A DNA stretch of 23,101 nucleotides from Candidatus Geoarchaeota archaeon (GCA_015520395.1 WAQG01000108.1:1-23101); one strand, 5' to 3'. Counted from the stretch's first letter, positions 6,929-13,667 are shown. The notes: a model not told the origin generated them from the letters alone. Program-made: numbers and translations.

Positions 6929-7955
6929 CCTTCACCCTCACGTATTGCAGCGGATGCTTCACCTTCCCGCATATAGGGTCTCCTCCCGCATAGCAAAGGT
7001 TCCCTCTCTTAAGGGTGGCGCAGCTTGGAGGGGCGTAGACCGTTCTTGATCCACGCAGACCAAATATGTGTTCTACCTGATACCTTGTTATCCGCTCATT
7101 AAAGTCCGGAAGGATGGAGAAAAGCTCGACAACCCTATCCACATCCCAGCCGAGGGCTCTGAGGAAAGTGACTATGGTGAACCTGGCGAGATGGGGCAGT
7201 CCTTTACCGGCTCTAAGGTTCCCTAACATCACTCTTATGCAGGGTGGATAGCTCTCTTCCCCAATCCTGTAAGCCTCAAGCAGCTCCTCAGCAGGTTTTA
7301 GCCTCTTCTTAACGAGTTCTGAGAGCCGGGCTACCAACGGCTCTGCATACCCAAGCTCCACGCCGACTGGCGGGCTGAACCTCTCAAGTATATAGTCCTT
7401 TATGGCCTCCTCCAGGAGCCTAATGAGCGCTCTTAATGGGAGATGGACATACCCGTTTTCAACTCTCCTGGAGACCAGCGACCAGAAGCTTCCACTGACC
7501 CTGGAGGCATACTTTAGATACGTGTAGACCGGGACCATTGGCGTCTCCTCGATACGCCCATCCAAAGTCTCACGGCGCACAATCTTAAGGCCCCAGTTGA
7601 AGACAGCGTCGGATATATATACCGTCAGCTCAAGGTTGTTATCCCTTTCCAGCTGCCTTGATGCCCGCTTAGCCTCAGCGGTTGCGTATCGCTGTGCCAG
7701 CAGGTCGCTGCCTACAAACGACACTAGCGCTATGGCAGCCGGAAATGAGACTATCTCTATGTGTGGATCGCGTCCTAACCTCACATAGCCATGTTCAAGG
7801 GCCTCAACAACTCTCTCATAAGCCCTTTCCAATATGTCGCTATAGTCGGGATCGTTGAAGAGTTCCCTTAACTCTATGCCAAGTCTCTCAACGTAGCTTT
7901 TCGCCTCTGGGAGGAACGGGTATTTTGCGAGGTCCGCCAGATCGAGTTTCACCAT
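6909..7955 (-). CDS. priL: DNA primase large subunit PriL
   Basis: This regulatory subunit of the archaeal primase binds PriS and carries a 4Fe-4S cluster domain needed for initiation. The four cluster cysteines are visible at the right spacing: PPCI (Cys239), PPSCATL (Cys312), NLCYAG (Cys321) and DPICG (Cys329). The HPLQYVRVK tail follows. Length (348 aa) is normal. ATG 7955 is preceded by TAGGTGGA, a Shine-Dalgarno that overlaps the pcna stop codon, so expression is coupled to pcna. The 3' end overlaps priS by 20 bp. Confidence 0.96.
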   Translation of the reverse strand: MVKLDLADLAKYPFLPEAKSYVERLGIELRELFNDPDYSDILERAYERVVEALEHGYVRLGRDPHIEIVSFPAAIALVSFVGSDLLAQRYATAEAKRASRQLERDNNLELTVYISDAVFNWGLKIVRRETLDGRIEETPMVPVYTYLKYASRVSGSFWSLVSRRVENGYVHLPLRALIRLLEEAIKDYILERFSPPVGVELGYAEPLVARLSELVKKRLKPAEELLEAYRIGEESYPPCIRVMLGNLRAGKGLPHLARFTIVTFLRALGWDVDRVVELFSILPDFNERITRYQVEHIFGLRGSRTVYAPPSCATLKRGNLCYAGGDPICGKVKHPLQYVRVKVGGKAD

Positions 7956-7969
7956 CAGCCCTTATCCAC

Positions 7970-8728
7970 CTACTCATACAGTCTTGGAGCCAGGTAGTAG
8001 TTAAGCTCAGCCACACCCTCCTCCAGAGGATACTTCACCCTAAGCGGGCCGTCGCTGGAAAACTCTAGAAAGATCGTCGGTGAAAGCTTCTTATGCTTAA
8101 ATATCTTCTTGAGGTACTCAGCCGAATATGCAGATCTCACAAGATCCTCATCAACCTCGAGGTTTATCAGCTCCATTTGAGTTAAGGTATACTTAGCGCT
8201 GCCCCTTTCACTTCTAGCCTCTACGGTGAACTCGTCCGGCGTAGCTGTGAAGATAATATTATCATGGTACCTTGACACCGCCTCAACGGCCTCCTTCATA
8301 GAATCCGTCTCCACAACAAGCCTCGCTGTGGTCTCCAACTTAAGCGTAGGCAACTCGCTGTACTCAATTCCGATGAGGGGCACGTTGTGCGTTATCCTTG
8401 CCCCGTTCGTGATGTGTATCGTTAGCATACCCGCCTCACTTGACGGCAGATTCACGGTGAGCTGCCGGCCCCTCTTTATGCTATTCTTCAAAACCTTGTG
8501 GAACTCGCTCATGTTCAAGCCTATAAGGCTTTCCTCTGTACACTCAAATTCGTCAAAGAAGTGATTCTGAAGCATTAGATCGACCATTGCCATCTTCGTC
8601 TCATCAATGGCCCTTAGTGAGACACCCTCTGGGGAGATCTTGAACGCCGCCTCATCCACTATCTCCTTTATGGCGGCCACAATGTTCAAAAATACGTTTG
8701 CTGAGCTGAGTGCAAATCTGAATGACAT
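7970..8728 (-). CDS. pcn: Sliding clamp PCNA
   Basis: This is the ring-shaped DNA sliding clamp that tethers polymerase, ligase, FEN1 and other PIP-box proteins. The 252-aa product has the two-domain clamp pattern, with KISPEGVSLRAID near the N-terminus, the LTIHITNGARITHNVPLI segment before the interdomain connector, and the C-terminal NYYLAPRLYE. Length is typical. ATG 8728 follows a GGTGGTG ribosome-binding site at good spacing. A TATA-like TTTTTTAT lies about 36 bp upstream in the short gap to tfs, so pcna probably has its own promoter and heads the pcna-priL-priS-gins51 replication segment. Only one PCNA gene lies here; paralogues elsewhere cannot be excluded. Confidence 0.97.
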   Translation of the reverse strand: MSFRFALSSANVFLNIVAAIKEIVDEAAFKISPEGVSLRAIDETKMAMVDLMLQNHFFDEFECTEESLIGLNMSEFHKVLKNSIKRGRQLTVNLPSSEAGMLTIHITNGARITHNVPLIGIEYSELPTLKLETTARLVVETDSMKEAVEAVSRYHDNIIFTATPDEFTVEARSERGSAKYTLTQMELINLEVDEDLVRSAYSAEYLKKIFKHKKLSPTIFLEFSSDGPLRVKYPLEEGVAELNYYLAPRLYE

Positions 8729-8760
8729 GCTACACCACCAAAAAGCAATTGTGCCAGCAG

Positions 8761-8768
8761 ATAAAAAA
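8761..8768 (-). promoter_or_regulatory. Probable TATA box of pcna
   Basis: On the minus strand, 8768 to 8761 read TTTTTTAT. The predicted start site about 26 bp downstream, near 8738, would give a leader of about 10 nt that retains the GGTGGTG ribosome-binding site before ATG 8728. Motif and distance are the only support. Confidence 0.5.
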
Positions 8769-8791
8769 GCTTTGGCGTGGTGAAGATAAGG

Positions 8792-9124
8792 TCACCTGTA
8801 GTCGCGCCAAACATGCCCGCACCTTACACATTTATAGAATGTTGTCGGTGCTTCATCAGCCGATCTAGTTTGAACCATCCACCAATAAGCCTCGTTAAAG
8901 CCACAGTTCGGGCATTTAACTCCGGAAACCTTAGACAGGGAAGCCTCCTCGCCCACAACAACGATCTCCTTCTTTATCCTACGAGAGTTATCTATGCTCC
9001 CAACGTAGATCCCGCTCCTAATAGTCGCCTCAACGATATATCCACAGCTAGGACATACATAAACACGCTTACCCCCCTTCTTAGAGGGGCGCATTAAACT
9101 CCCGCAGTTAGGGCAGAACTTCAT
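8792..9124 (-). CDS. tfs: Transcription cleavage factor TFS
   Basis: This is the archaeal TFIIS/RPC11-like factor that inserts into the RNA polymerase funnel and stimulates RNA cleavage in backtracked complexes. The 110-aa protein has an N-terminal zinc ribbon (Cys4, Cys7, Cys24, Cys27) and a C-terminal one (Cys71, Cys74, Cys99, Cys102). The catalytic hairpin TRSADEAPTT contains Asp90 and Glu91, so an active factor is expected, not a degenerate inhibitory paralogue. ATG 9124 lies about 28 bp from a clear TATA box at 9148-9156 and lacks a good ribosome-binding site, suggesting leaderless translation. It sits between a small uncharacterised gene and pcna. Confidence 0.96.
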   Translation of the reverse strand: MKFCPNCGSLMRPSKKGGKRVYVCPSCGYIVEATIRSGIYVGSIDNSRRIKKEIVVVGEEASLSKVSGVKCPNCGFNEAYWWMVQTRSADEAPTTFYKCVRCGHVWRDYR

Positions 9125-9147
9125 TCCTAAATAGTTGAGACATAATG

Positions 9148-9156
9148 ATATATAAA
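9148..9156 (-). promoter_or_regulatory. TATA box of tfs
   Basis: The 33-bp gap before tfs contains TTTATATAT on the minus strand (9156 to 9148). Its centre is about 28 bp from ATG 9124, the distance expected for a leaderless archaeal transcript. The absence of a strong Shine-Dalgarno before tfs agrees with this. Confidence 0.65.
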
Positions 9157-9157
9157 C

Positions 9158-9508
9158 CTAAAAGCTTAGGTCGAGGGACGCCAGCACGCGGGCGACGAGA
9201 AGAGCATACCGATAAGGTTCGTGGCCACCTTTATCATTACAACAAAACGTTGTTGCGATCCCTAAGCGAGACTGAATATGCCTCCTGTCACCCTCGGAAA
9301 AGAAGTCCTTGTCTAACACTATAATTGTTGTCTGCGGTTTATGTCTGGAGGACGAGATCATCTCTATGAGGTCTAATGAGACATTCTTCTCGACAAACCT
9401 GAAGGTAACATCTTCAACCATCATCCACCTGGTTAAAACACCGACGATAACCAGCCTTTCCAGTATTCTGCCAATGGTGAAACCGAACACTCTTGATTCA
9501 AGTTTCAA
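9158..9508 (-). CDS. Uncharacterised 116-aa protein, possibly a short DUF99-like relative
   Basis: I do not recognise this gene firmly. The product is small and alternates predicted strands and helices: RVFGFTIG (6-13), RLVIVGVLTR, a helix ending in SSRHKPQ, TTIIVLD (about 60-66), and IATTFCCND near residue 90. The order and spacing faintly recall DUF99 (COG1628, an endonuclease V-like RNase H fold), but the product is much shorter than the roughly 190 aa of DUF99, and the acidic residues after the first strand appear absent (TIG instead of DDG). It is probably a real gene: start TTG 9508 overlaps the rpo11 stop (TTGA) and has GAGGTGGG at good spacing. It lies in a conserved-type block between rpo11 and tfs. 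A role tied to RNA polymerase or RNA is conceivable but unproven. Confidence 0.7.
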   Translation of the reverse strand: MKLESRVFGFTIGRILERLVIVGVLTRWMMVEDVTFRFVEKNVSLDLIEMISSSRHKPQTTIIVLDKDFFSEGDRRHIQSRLGIATTFCCNDKGGHEPYRYALLVARVLASLDLSF

Positions 9509-9798
9509 CGCTTCAAGCCCACCTCTTTAGAGAACGCCGACTTAAGCTCATCAAGACTCTCCCTTATCCTTGAGAGAGCCTCTCTTAAGGCGTCGCCGGG
9601 AGTCACACTCCCATCAGTAAGCACATACATTTTTAGGGTCTTTTCTAATGGATGGTCCTTCTTGGCCCATGCATTCAGCACCCTTTTATCCTCAAGCAAC
9701 TCCCTTACTATGGCATATGAAAATCCCAGATCCAGGCCCTCTACCTCCAGCAAAACACTGTTGTCACCCTTTTCAAGAACCCTTAACTTTAGCTCCAT
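9505..9798 (-). CDS. rpoL: RNA polymerase subunit Rpo11 (RpoL)
   Basis: This 97-aa subunit pairs with Rpo3 to form the alpha-like platform for archaeal RNA polymerase assembly. Diagnostic features are AWAKKDHPLEK near residues 43-53, the TDGSVTPGDAL segment (61-71) and an amphipathic C-terminal helix. ATG 9798 is chosen over ATG 9810 because the TATA box at 9824-9833 places the transcript start near 9803, between the two. GGTGGG lies just upstream of 9798. The stop overlaps the next gene by 4 bp (TTGA), so the two are translationally coupled. Confidence 0.94.
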   Translation of the reverse strand: MELKLRVLEKGDNSVLLEVEGLDLGFSYAIVRELLEDKRVLNAWAKKDHPLEKTLKMYVLTDGSVTPGDALREALSRIRESLDELKSAFSKEVGLKR

Positions 9799-9823
9799 CG
9801 TCCCACCCATGGATCAACACCCA

Positions 9824-9833
9824 TAAATATAAA
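9824..9833 (-). promoter_or_regulatory. TATA box of rpoL
   Basis: On the minus strand, 9833 to 9824 read TTTATATTTA in the short gap after csl4. It is the best TATA match in this part of the block and predicts a start site near 9803, just ahead of ATG 9798. This suggests rpoL and the following small gene can be transcribed independently of csl4. Confidence 0.6.
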
Positions 9834-9834
9834 C

Positions 9835-10392
9835 TCAGCTCCTCCTCACCCGCTTAAACCAGTTGTTCTTAGCGATCTTTCTCCGCTCAGTATGGCCGCA
9901 GTTCCTGCAGACGAGCCTTGAACCGCTCAGCCTAAGCTCGCTTAGACAGTTTGGACAAATAGTGAAAATTATCCCTAGGTCGGGCTCGCTAAGCTCAAGT
10001 ATCAGGGGCGTTGAGGGCGACACAACCTTTGCCCTAATGATGTCCTCCTTCCTAAGGCGGCGCCCGGGAGGCGGGATAAGGTATCCGCTTAGATCCAGCG
10101 GAAGCACCCCCTTCTTAGACTCCAGTGCAAATACCTTGACGTAAATCAGGTTTCTCTCAACATTTGTTATGCGGGCAAGGACCCTGTCGCCCTTCCTGGG
10201 GATCTTGACGGGCTTATGGAAGAGAACGTAGGCTGTCCTGGTATACATGTTCACCTCGAGCAGCCCGGGCCTTGTCGCATATATGAAGCCGTCCCTCTCC
10301 TCCAGCCCATCGCCTGCTATAAACTCCTCAGCAACCCCGACGACATCGCCTGGGAACACTATGCGTAGGGCCTTTCTTTCGGGCATCGTCAA
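9835..10392 (-). CDS. csl4: Exosome RNA-binding subunit Csl4
   Basis: This cap subunit of the archaeal RNA exosome recruits substrates and DnaG to the Rrp41-Rrp42 ring for 3'-to-5' decay. Domain order in the 185-aa protein is an N-terminal barrel starting with VFPGDVVG (12-19), a central S1 domain (about 62-140, with KGDRVLARITNVE), and a C-terminal zinc ribbon with CPNC (146-149) and CRNC (162-165). Start TTG 10392 is favoured because GGGGTGGA lies six bases upstream; ATG 10386 is an alternative. It directly abuts the methyltransferase stop, so the two are probably one transcript. Confidence 0.95.
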   Translation of the reverse strand: MTMPERKALRIVFPGDVVGVAEEFIAGDGLEERDGFIYATRPGLLEVNMYTRTAYVLFHKPVKIPRKGDRVLARITNVERNLIYVKVFALESKKGVLPLDLSGYLIPPPGRRLRKEDIIRAKVVSPSTPLILELSEPDLGIIFTICPNCLSELRLSGSRLVCRNCGHTERRKIAKNNWFKRVRRS

Positions 10393-11001
10393 CTAACTTC
10401 CACCCCTTACAACCCTATAGATATCCACCCTGACCCTATATATCCTCTTCACATGGTGGAGCATCGTAGCCTTAAGCTCCACTACATCGGCCTCCACCCA
10501 GTCCACAATGCCTCCATATCTCCCATAGAGCCTTATAAGGAAATCCCGGTTTCCAGCCTTGTGAATAGAGTAGACGATCCGTGCAAGCCCCATGCTGCTG
10601 GCCACGAAGATCCTGTCTGAATGGGGCTTCTGAACGCCGAACGGGGGGTTCTGGACGACCACGTCGACCGCCCTAATACAGGGCTTAGCGTACTCGCAGC
10701 AAATCAGATCCACGATCCCTCCAACACCTACACGCTTAATGTTTCTTTTGGCGATACTAAGCACCCTGACATCTATGTCCAGGCCCACAACATGCCAGGC
10801 CCCCAAGAGAGCCGCGCCTATACTCAGCCTGCCAGTACCACAACCTGGGTCAAGAACCCTAGAGTTAGTAATATCAGGCAAGGCCCTCCAGAGGAACCGC
10901 GCCGAATCCCTCCCGGTTAACATATACTGCTCAAGCTTTGGATCCGGATTCTCGACCTCCTCAAGCCCCTCAAGTAGCATCTCCAGCTCCTTCTTCCTCA
11001 C
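10393..11001 (-). CDS. METTL5-like RNA adenine-N6 methyltransferase (COG2263)
   Basis: This 202-aa class I SAM-dependent methyltransferase resembles the METTL5/COG2263 group, whose eukaryotic member makes m6A in the decoding-region helix of 18S rRNA. Visible motifs are LEQYMLTGRDSA (23-34, matching the family's LEQYPT segment), the SAM site DPGCGTG (51-57), LDID (74-77) and the catalytic NPPFG (118-122). Start GTG 11001 is preceded at about 26 bp by a TATA-like CTATTTTC, consistent with leaderless expression. It diverges from the HemK2-type gene across 42 bp. Family assignment is firm; rRNA as substrate is inferred from homologues. Confidence 0.9.
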   Translation of the reverse strand: MRKKELEMLLEGLEEVENPDPKLEQYMLTGRDSARFLWRALPDITNSRVLDPGCGTGRLSIGAALLGAWHVVGLDIDVRVLSIAKRNIKRVGVGGIVDLICCEYAKPCIRAVDVVVQNPPFGVQKPHSDRIFVASSMGLARIVYSIHKAGNRDFLIRLYGRYGGIVDWVEADVVELKATMLHHVKRIYRVRVDIYRVVRGGS

Positions 11002-11023
11002 AATAAATCCAAATACCGCATGG

Positions 11024-11031
11024 GAAAATAG
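11024..11031 (-). promoter_or_regulatory. Candidate TATA box of the METTL5-like gene
   Basis: The 42-bp divergent gap contains CTATTTTC on the minus strand, centred about 26 bp before GTG 11001. For the opposite gene the AT-rich 11003-11015 is the only candidate, so the two core promoters would interleave. This is weaker than the other promoters in the window. Confidence 0.35.
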
Positions 11032-11043
11032 GCTTAATGGGGT

Positions 11044-11589
11044 ATGTCGCCAGTCTACCCGCCGTCGGAGGACAGCTTCCTCCTCTTAGACGCGGTGAGT
11101 AACAGGAAGTTTAAAGTGATGGTGGATGTTGGGTCGGGCTCCGGGGTGATATGTGTCGAGGTGGCTAAGCGTGGATTGAGGGCTATCTGCAGCGATATAG
11201 ACTTTGAAGCTGCAGCAGCATCGAGGCGTAGAGCCCTAAGGGAGGGCGTGTATCCATTTATTGACGTGGTTGTCGGCGATCTTGCAAGACATCTGAGACT
11301 TGATAGGGTGGATCTAATAGCGTTTAATCCCCCTTATCTCCCCCCTGACGAGTATAGCACAGACCTGGACAGGGCGACCGTTAGGAGCCCGAAGAACGAC
11401 GCTATCGGCAATTTCCTCAGGATGGTTTCGGGCGGGCCAAGGGGCATTGTGGCGCTTCTGGTGGTTTCAAGTCTCACCCCACTTGACGAAGTTATAAGAA
11501 TGTCAGCCAATTTAGGGATCAAGACTAGAATTGTGGCGAGGCTCAAGCTGTTTTATGAGGAGCTTTACGTAGTGGAGCTCACACACTGA
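11044..11589 (+). CDS. HemK2/Mtq2-type glutamine methyltransferase
   Basis: This 181-aa SAM-dependent methyltransferase has the hallmark start YPPSEDSFLLLDA (5-17), the SAM site DVGSGSG (28-34) and catalytic NPPYLP (95-100). Those features and the lack of the N-terminal domain of bacterial PrmC mark it as the archaeal/eukaryotic HemK2 (Mtq2, N6AMT1) type. That type methylates the GGQ glutamine of the class I release factor, aRF1 here. ATG 11044 begins the signature almost at once, so the start is well supported. Its 3' end overlaps trmJ by 25 bp on the other strand. In eukaryotes both this enzyme and METTL5 need Trm112; no Trm112 gene is in the window. Confidence 0.9.
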   Translation: MSPVYPPSEDSFLLLDAVSNRKFKVMVDVGSGSGVICVEVAKRGLRAICSDIDFEAAAASRRRALREGVYPFIDVVVGDLARHLRLDRVDLIAFNPPYLPPDEYSTDLDRATVRSPKNDAIGNFLRMVSGGPRGIVALLVVSSLTPLDEVIRMSANLGIKTRIVARLKLFYEELYVVELTH

Positions 11590-12272
11590 GAAAGCCTGTT
11601 CCTAATCCTTCTGAAGCAGCCTATAAGGGTGTATGCCTCCCTCCCTGAGATGAAGCTTCTCCCAAAGACCCTTCTAAAGACGAACATAGCTCTGTTCAGC
11701 TTTCGACCGGTAAGCCCTGAGAACCTTAGGGATTCTTCGAGGAACCTCATTATGAGTAAGCGTTCCTCCGGCGTAGCAGCTCTGTACTTAAACCTCCTTT
11801 GGAAGCCACGTGTGAGCTCATAAAGCGTTACTGCGACGGCATGGGAAAGGTTTAGAACCGGGTATTCATCGGAGGCTGGGATCGTCGCTATCAGGTCACA
11901 GCGCCGCAGCTCACTGTTAAGCAGGCCTACATCCTCCCTTCCAAAAAGTATAGCCATTTTACCCTTGAGCCTAAGGGTGTGCCTTAGCTCCCATATTGGC
12001 ACAGCTATCCTCAGAAGGTTGTGTTCGCTTCCCGTGACCCCCGTGGTGCCCACTACATAGTCGACCCCGACCAGCGCGTCTTCAAGATCTCTCACTATGA
12101 CCGCGGACTCTATTATGTCGGCGGCATGGGAGGCGAACCGGATCGCGTCGATCCCTATGCTCCTCCTAGCCACGATATAGAGCTCCTTGAAACCAAAGTT
12201 CTTCATACTCCTAGCAACCATCCCGATGTTAAAGTCGTAGATCGGCTCTACCAAGACAACCCTGACATCCAT
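11565..12272 (-). CDS. trmJ: TrmJ-family tRNA 2'-O-methyltransferase
   Basis: This SPOUT-class enzyme is predicted to methylate the ribose of tRNA residue 32. The trefoil-knot motifs are all present: the PIYDFNIGMVARSMKNFG region (motif 1, about 10-27), ILFGREDVGL (108-117) and the SAM-binding LNLSHAVAVTLYEL (140-153). The C-terminal extension of about 80 residues matches TrmJ better than other SpoU proteins. Length is 235 aa. ATG 12272 is about 36 bp from a TTTTAATT box. The 3' end overlaps the HemK2-type gene. Exact position specificity (Cm32 or Um32) is inferred from the archaeal family. Confidence 0.9.
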   Translation of the reverse strand: MDVRVVLVEPIYDFNIGMVARSMKNFGFKELYIVARRSIGIDAIRFASHAADIIESAVIVRDLEDALVGVDYVVGTTGVTGSEHNLLRIAVPIWELRHTLRLKGKMAILFGREDVGLLNSELRRCDLIATIPASDEYPVLNLSHAVAVTLYELTRGFQRRFKYRAATPEERLLIMRFLEESLRFSGLTGRKLNRAMFVFRRVFGRSFISGREAYTLIGCFRRIRNRLSQCVSSTT

Positions 12273-12304
12273 TATCTATCATTAACAGCATTAGCCGAAC
12301 AGCC

Positions 12305-12312
12305 AATTAAAA
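12305..12312 (-). promoter_or_regulatory. Candidate TATA box of trmJ
   Basis: The minus strand reads TTTTAATT from 12312 to 12305, predicting a start near 12282 and a leader of about ten bases before ATG 12272. The call rests on motif and spacing. Confidence 0.45.
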
Positions 12313-12343
12313 CTCACGCCAGCCCTCCGCAATCAACCTAGCT

Positions 12344-12391
12344 GAAACCCACATCACGGTTTCTAATGTTGGGTTAGGTGAAACCATCACG
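12344..12391. repeat. Alternating GAAACC / GGTTTC / GAAACC repeats
   Basis: GAAACC occurs at 12344-12349 and 12380-12385, each followed by ATCACG (12353-12358 after three extra bases, and 12386-12391 directly). The inverse GGTTTC occurs at 12358-12363. The first two form a 6-bp stem with an 8-nt loop; the last two form a larger alternative. The cluster lies immediately upstream of the rpl10e TATA box, so it could be a protein-binding site. Function is not known. Confidence 0.5.
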
Positions 12392-12400
12392 CTTATATTA
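12392..12400 (+). promoter_or_regulatory. TATA box of rpl10e
   Basis: CTTATATTA is centred about 37 bp before GTG 12433. A transcript start near 12422 would leave a short leader of about 11 nt that keeps most of the GGGTGAG ribosome-binding site (12421-12427). The element directly abuts the second GAAACC-ATCACG repeat. Confidence 0.6.
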
Positions 12401-12432
12401 GTATTTGAGGAGCTTTCTATGGGTGAGCTGCA

Positions 12433-12957
12433 GTGCCTCTGAGGCCTGGGAGGTGCTACAGGTACCTTGACACGCCGCCTTACACTAGGCGTGAGTATAT
12501 ATCGGGCGTCCCAAACCCCAAGATAACGAAGTTCGATATGGGCAACACCAAGGGGAGATACCCGGTCAGGGTTGACTTGATATCTAAGGAGAATGGTTTG
12601 ATAAGGCATAATGCGCTCGAGGCGGCCAGGGTCATGGCCAACAGGTATCTTTCAGAGAACATAAGGGGCGGGAATTACCACCTAAGGATAAGGAAATATC
12701 CGCACCACGTCCTCAGAGAGAATAAGATGCTCGCGATGGCAGGGGCAGACAGGCTTCAGGACGGGATGCGAAAGGCGTTTGGAAAACCGATAGGGACTGC
12801 TGCAATAGTTTGGAGCGGCGATGTGATAATGTCCGTGTGGGTTAATCCCGAGGATATAGAGATTGCCAGGGAGGCACTTAGGAGAGCTGCGGACAAGGTT
12901 CCAATGCCCTGCAAGATAAAAGTATTTTATGAGGAAGAGATTAAGCAGGCCGCTTAA
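12433..12957 (+). CDS. rpl10e: Large subunit ribosomal protein L10e (uL16)
   Basis: This 50S protein, the archaeal form of bacterial L16, lies close to the A-site tRNA. The start MPLRPGRCYR is the near-universal L10e N-terminus, followed by PYTRREYISGVPNPKI and KFDMGN. Length of 174 aa is standard. GTG 12433 follows a GGGTGAG site five bases upstream. It is a single-gene unit with its own TATA box, and its last 17 bp overlap the HAD phosphatase gene on the opposite strand. Confidence 0.97.
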   Translation: MPLRPGRCYRYLDTPPYTRREYISGVPNPKITKFDMGNTKGRYPVRVDLISKENGLIRHNALEAARVMANRYLSENIRGGNYHLRIRKYPHHVLRENKMLAMAGADRLQDGMRKAFGKPIGTAAIVWSGDVIMSVWVNPEDIEIAREALRRAADKVPMPCKIKVFYEEEIKQAA

Positions 12958-13606
12958 GACAATCCTCGCTGCATATCATTCTAAGAAGCTCCGCTAGAGG
13001 CTTTAGATCCTCACTGTAGATTGTGATGTCCGCCATCATAGCAACCCTATATTTGCTCGGGTTGAAGGCTATGCTGAGGCCGCTGACGGTAAACATGGGT
13101 ATATCGACCTCGCTGTCCCCCACCGATATGCATTCTGAGGGCTTAATTCCAAGCTCGCTGCATGCCTTCCTCAGAATCTCGCCCTTATTGTTGTAAGTCA
13201 CATGGACTTTTACTTGGCCATTGAGTTTGTCGCCGTCCCTCATAAGCTCGCATGCATACATTTTGTCAAACCTAAAACGCCTCGACAGAACCTCTAGAAG
13301 CGGCATCAAACCCCCGCTTATCGCTATAACCTTCAAACCCAGCTCCGTAACGGCGCTGAACACTTCCTCTATACCATCACGCAGTGGAACCCCCTCCATT
13401 ATTCTAAGAACCTTGGAGTATGGGACACCCTTCCAGAGGGCAACGTCCAGCAATGCCCACTCCTCATAAGTTATACGGCCCTCGAAGAACAGCTTCATAT
13501 TTCTTTTCGCCTCTCCCCAAGTTCCAAGAGCCTTATGCATATACATCCATATGCTATTAACCTTGGTTAGGACACCGTCAACATCAAATGCTACGGCCCT
13601 GAACAC
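12941..13606 (-). CDS. HAD-superfamily phosphatase, phosphoserine phosphatase-like
   Basis: This 221-aa haloacid dehalogenase-type phosphohydrolase keeps all four motifs: DVDGVLT with nucleophile Asp8 and Asp10, SGG at 97-99, Lys141, and GDSEVD at 163-168. The helical cap inserted after motif 1 (about residues 18-80) resembles SerB-type phosphatases, so phosphoserine phosphatase is the best guess. Related small-molecule phosphatases remain possible. Start GTG 13606 is about 31 bp from the centre of the palindromic element at 13631-13642 and is probably leaderless. It shares that element with the divergent glycerate kinase gene. The 3' end overlaps rpl10e. Confidence 0.85.
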   Translation of the reverse strand: MFRAVAFDVDGVLTKVNSIWMYMHKALGTWGEAKRNMKLFFEGRITYEEWALLDVALWKGVPYSKVLRIMEGVPLRDGIEEVFSAVTELGLKVIAISGGLMPLLEVLSRRFRFDKMYACELMRDGDKLNGQVKVHVTYNNKGEILRKACSELGIKPSECISVGDSEVDIPMFTVSGLSIAFNPSKYRVAMMADITIYSEDLKPLAELLRMICSEDCLKRPA

Positions 13607-13630
13607 AAGATTAGCGATACCTGACCTCCA

Positions 13631-13642
13631 ATAAAGCTTTAT
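13631..13642. promoter_or_regulatory. Palindromic bidirectional TATA element
   Basis: ATAAAGCTTTAT is a perfect 12-bp palindrome with its centre 31 bp from GTG 13606 on one side and ATG 13668 on the other. It gives a CTTTAT-type TATA box on each strand, so one site can serve both the HAD phosphatase and the glycerate kinase, with leaderless transcripts each way. Confidence 0.6.
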
Positions 13643-13667
13643 GGACTAATTGGGCTCTTAAGGTGAG

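Larger units (their letters stand above)
12273..12432. other. Longest non-coding gap: two divergent promoters and a repeat cluster
   Basis: These 160 bp separate trmJ and rpl10e. At the left is a TTTTAATT box for trmJ and at the right CTTATATTA for rpl10e. Between them lies the alternating GAAACC/GGTTTC repeat cluster. I see no convincing coding frame; plus-strand frames crossing it are shadows of trmJ. Confidence 0.7.

Noticed and set aside
8792..9124. TFS as a degenerate inhibitory paralogue
   Set aside because: The catalytic Asp-Glu hairpin (TRSADEAPTT) and all eight zinc cysteines are intact.
12021..12341. A plus-strand open frame of 106 codons crossing the trmJ start
   Set aside because: It is antisense to trmJ, has no family features and ends in the promoter gap; it mirrors trmJ codon structure.
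12344..12391. Possible C/D-box sRNA on the minus strand, from two GTGATG sequences in the long gap
   Set aside because: The last base of each C box deviates and no CTGA D or D' boxes are at the right places.
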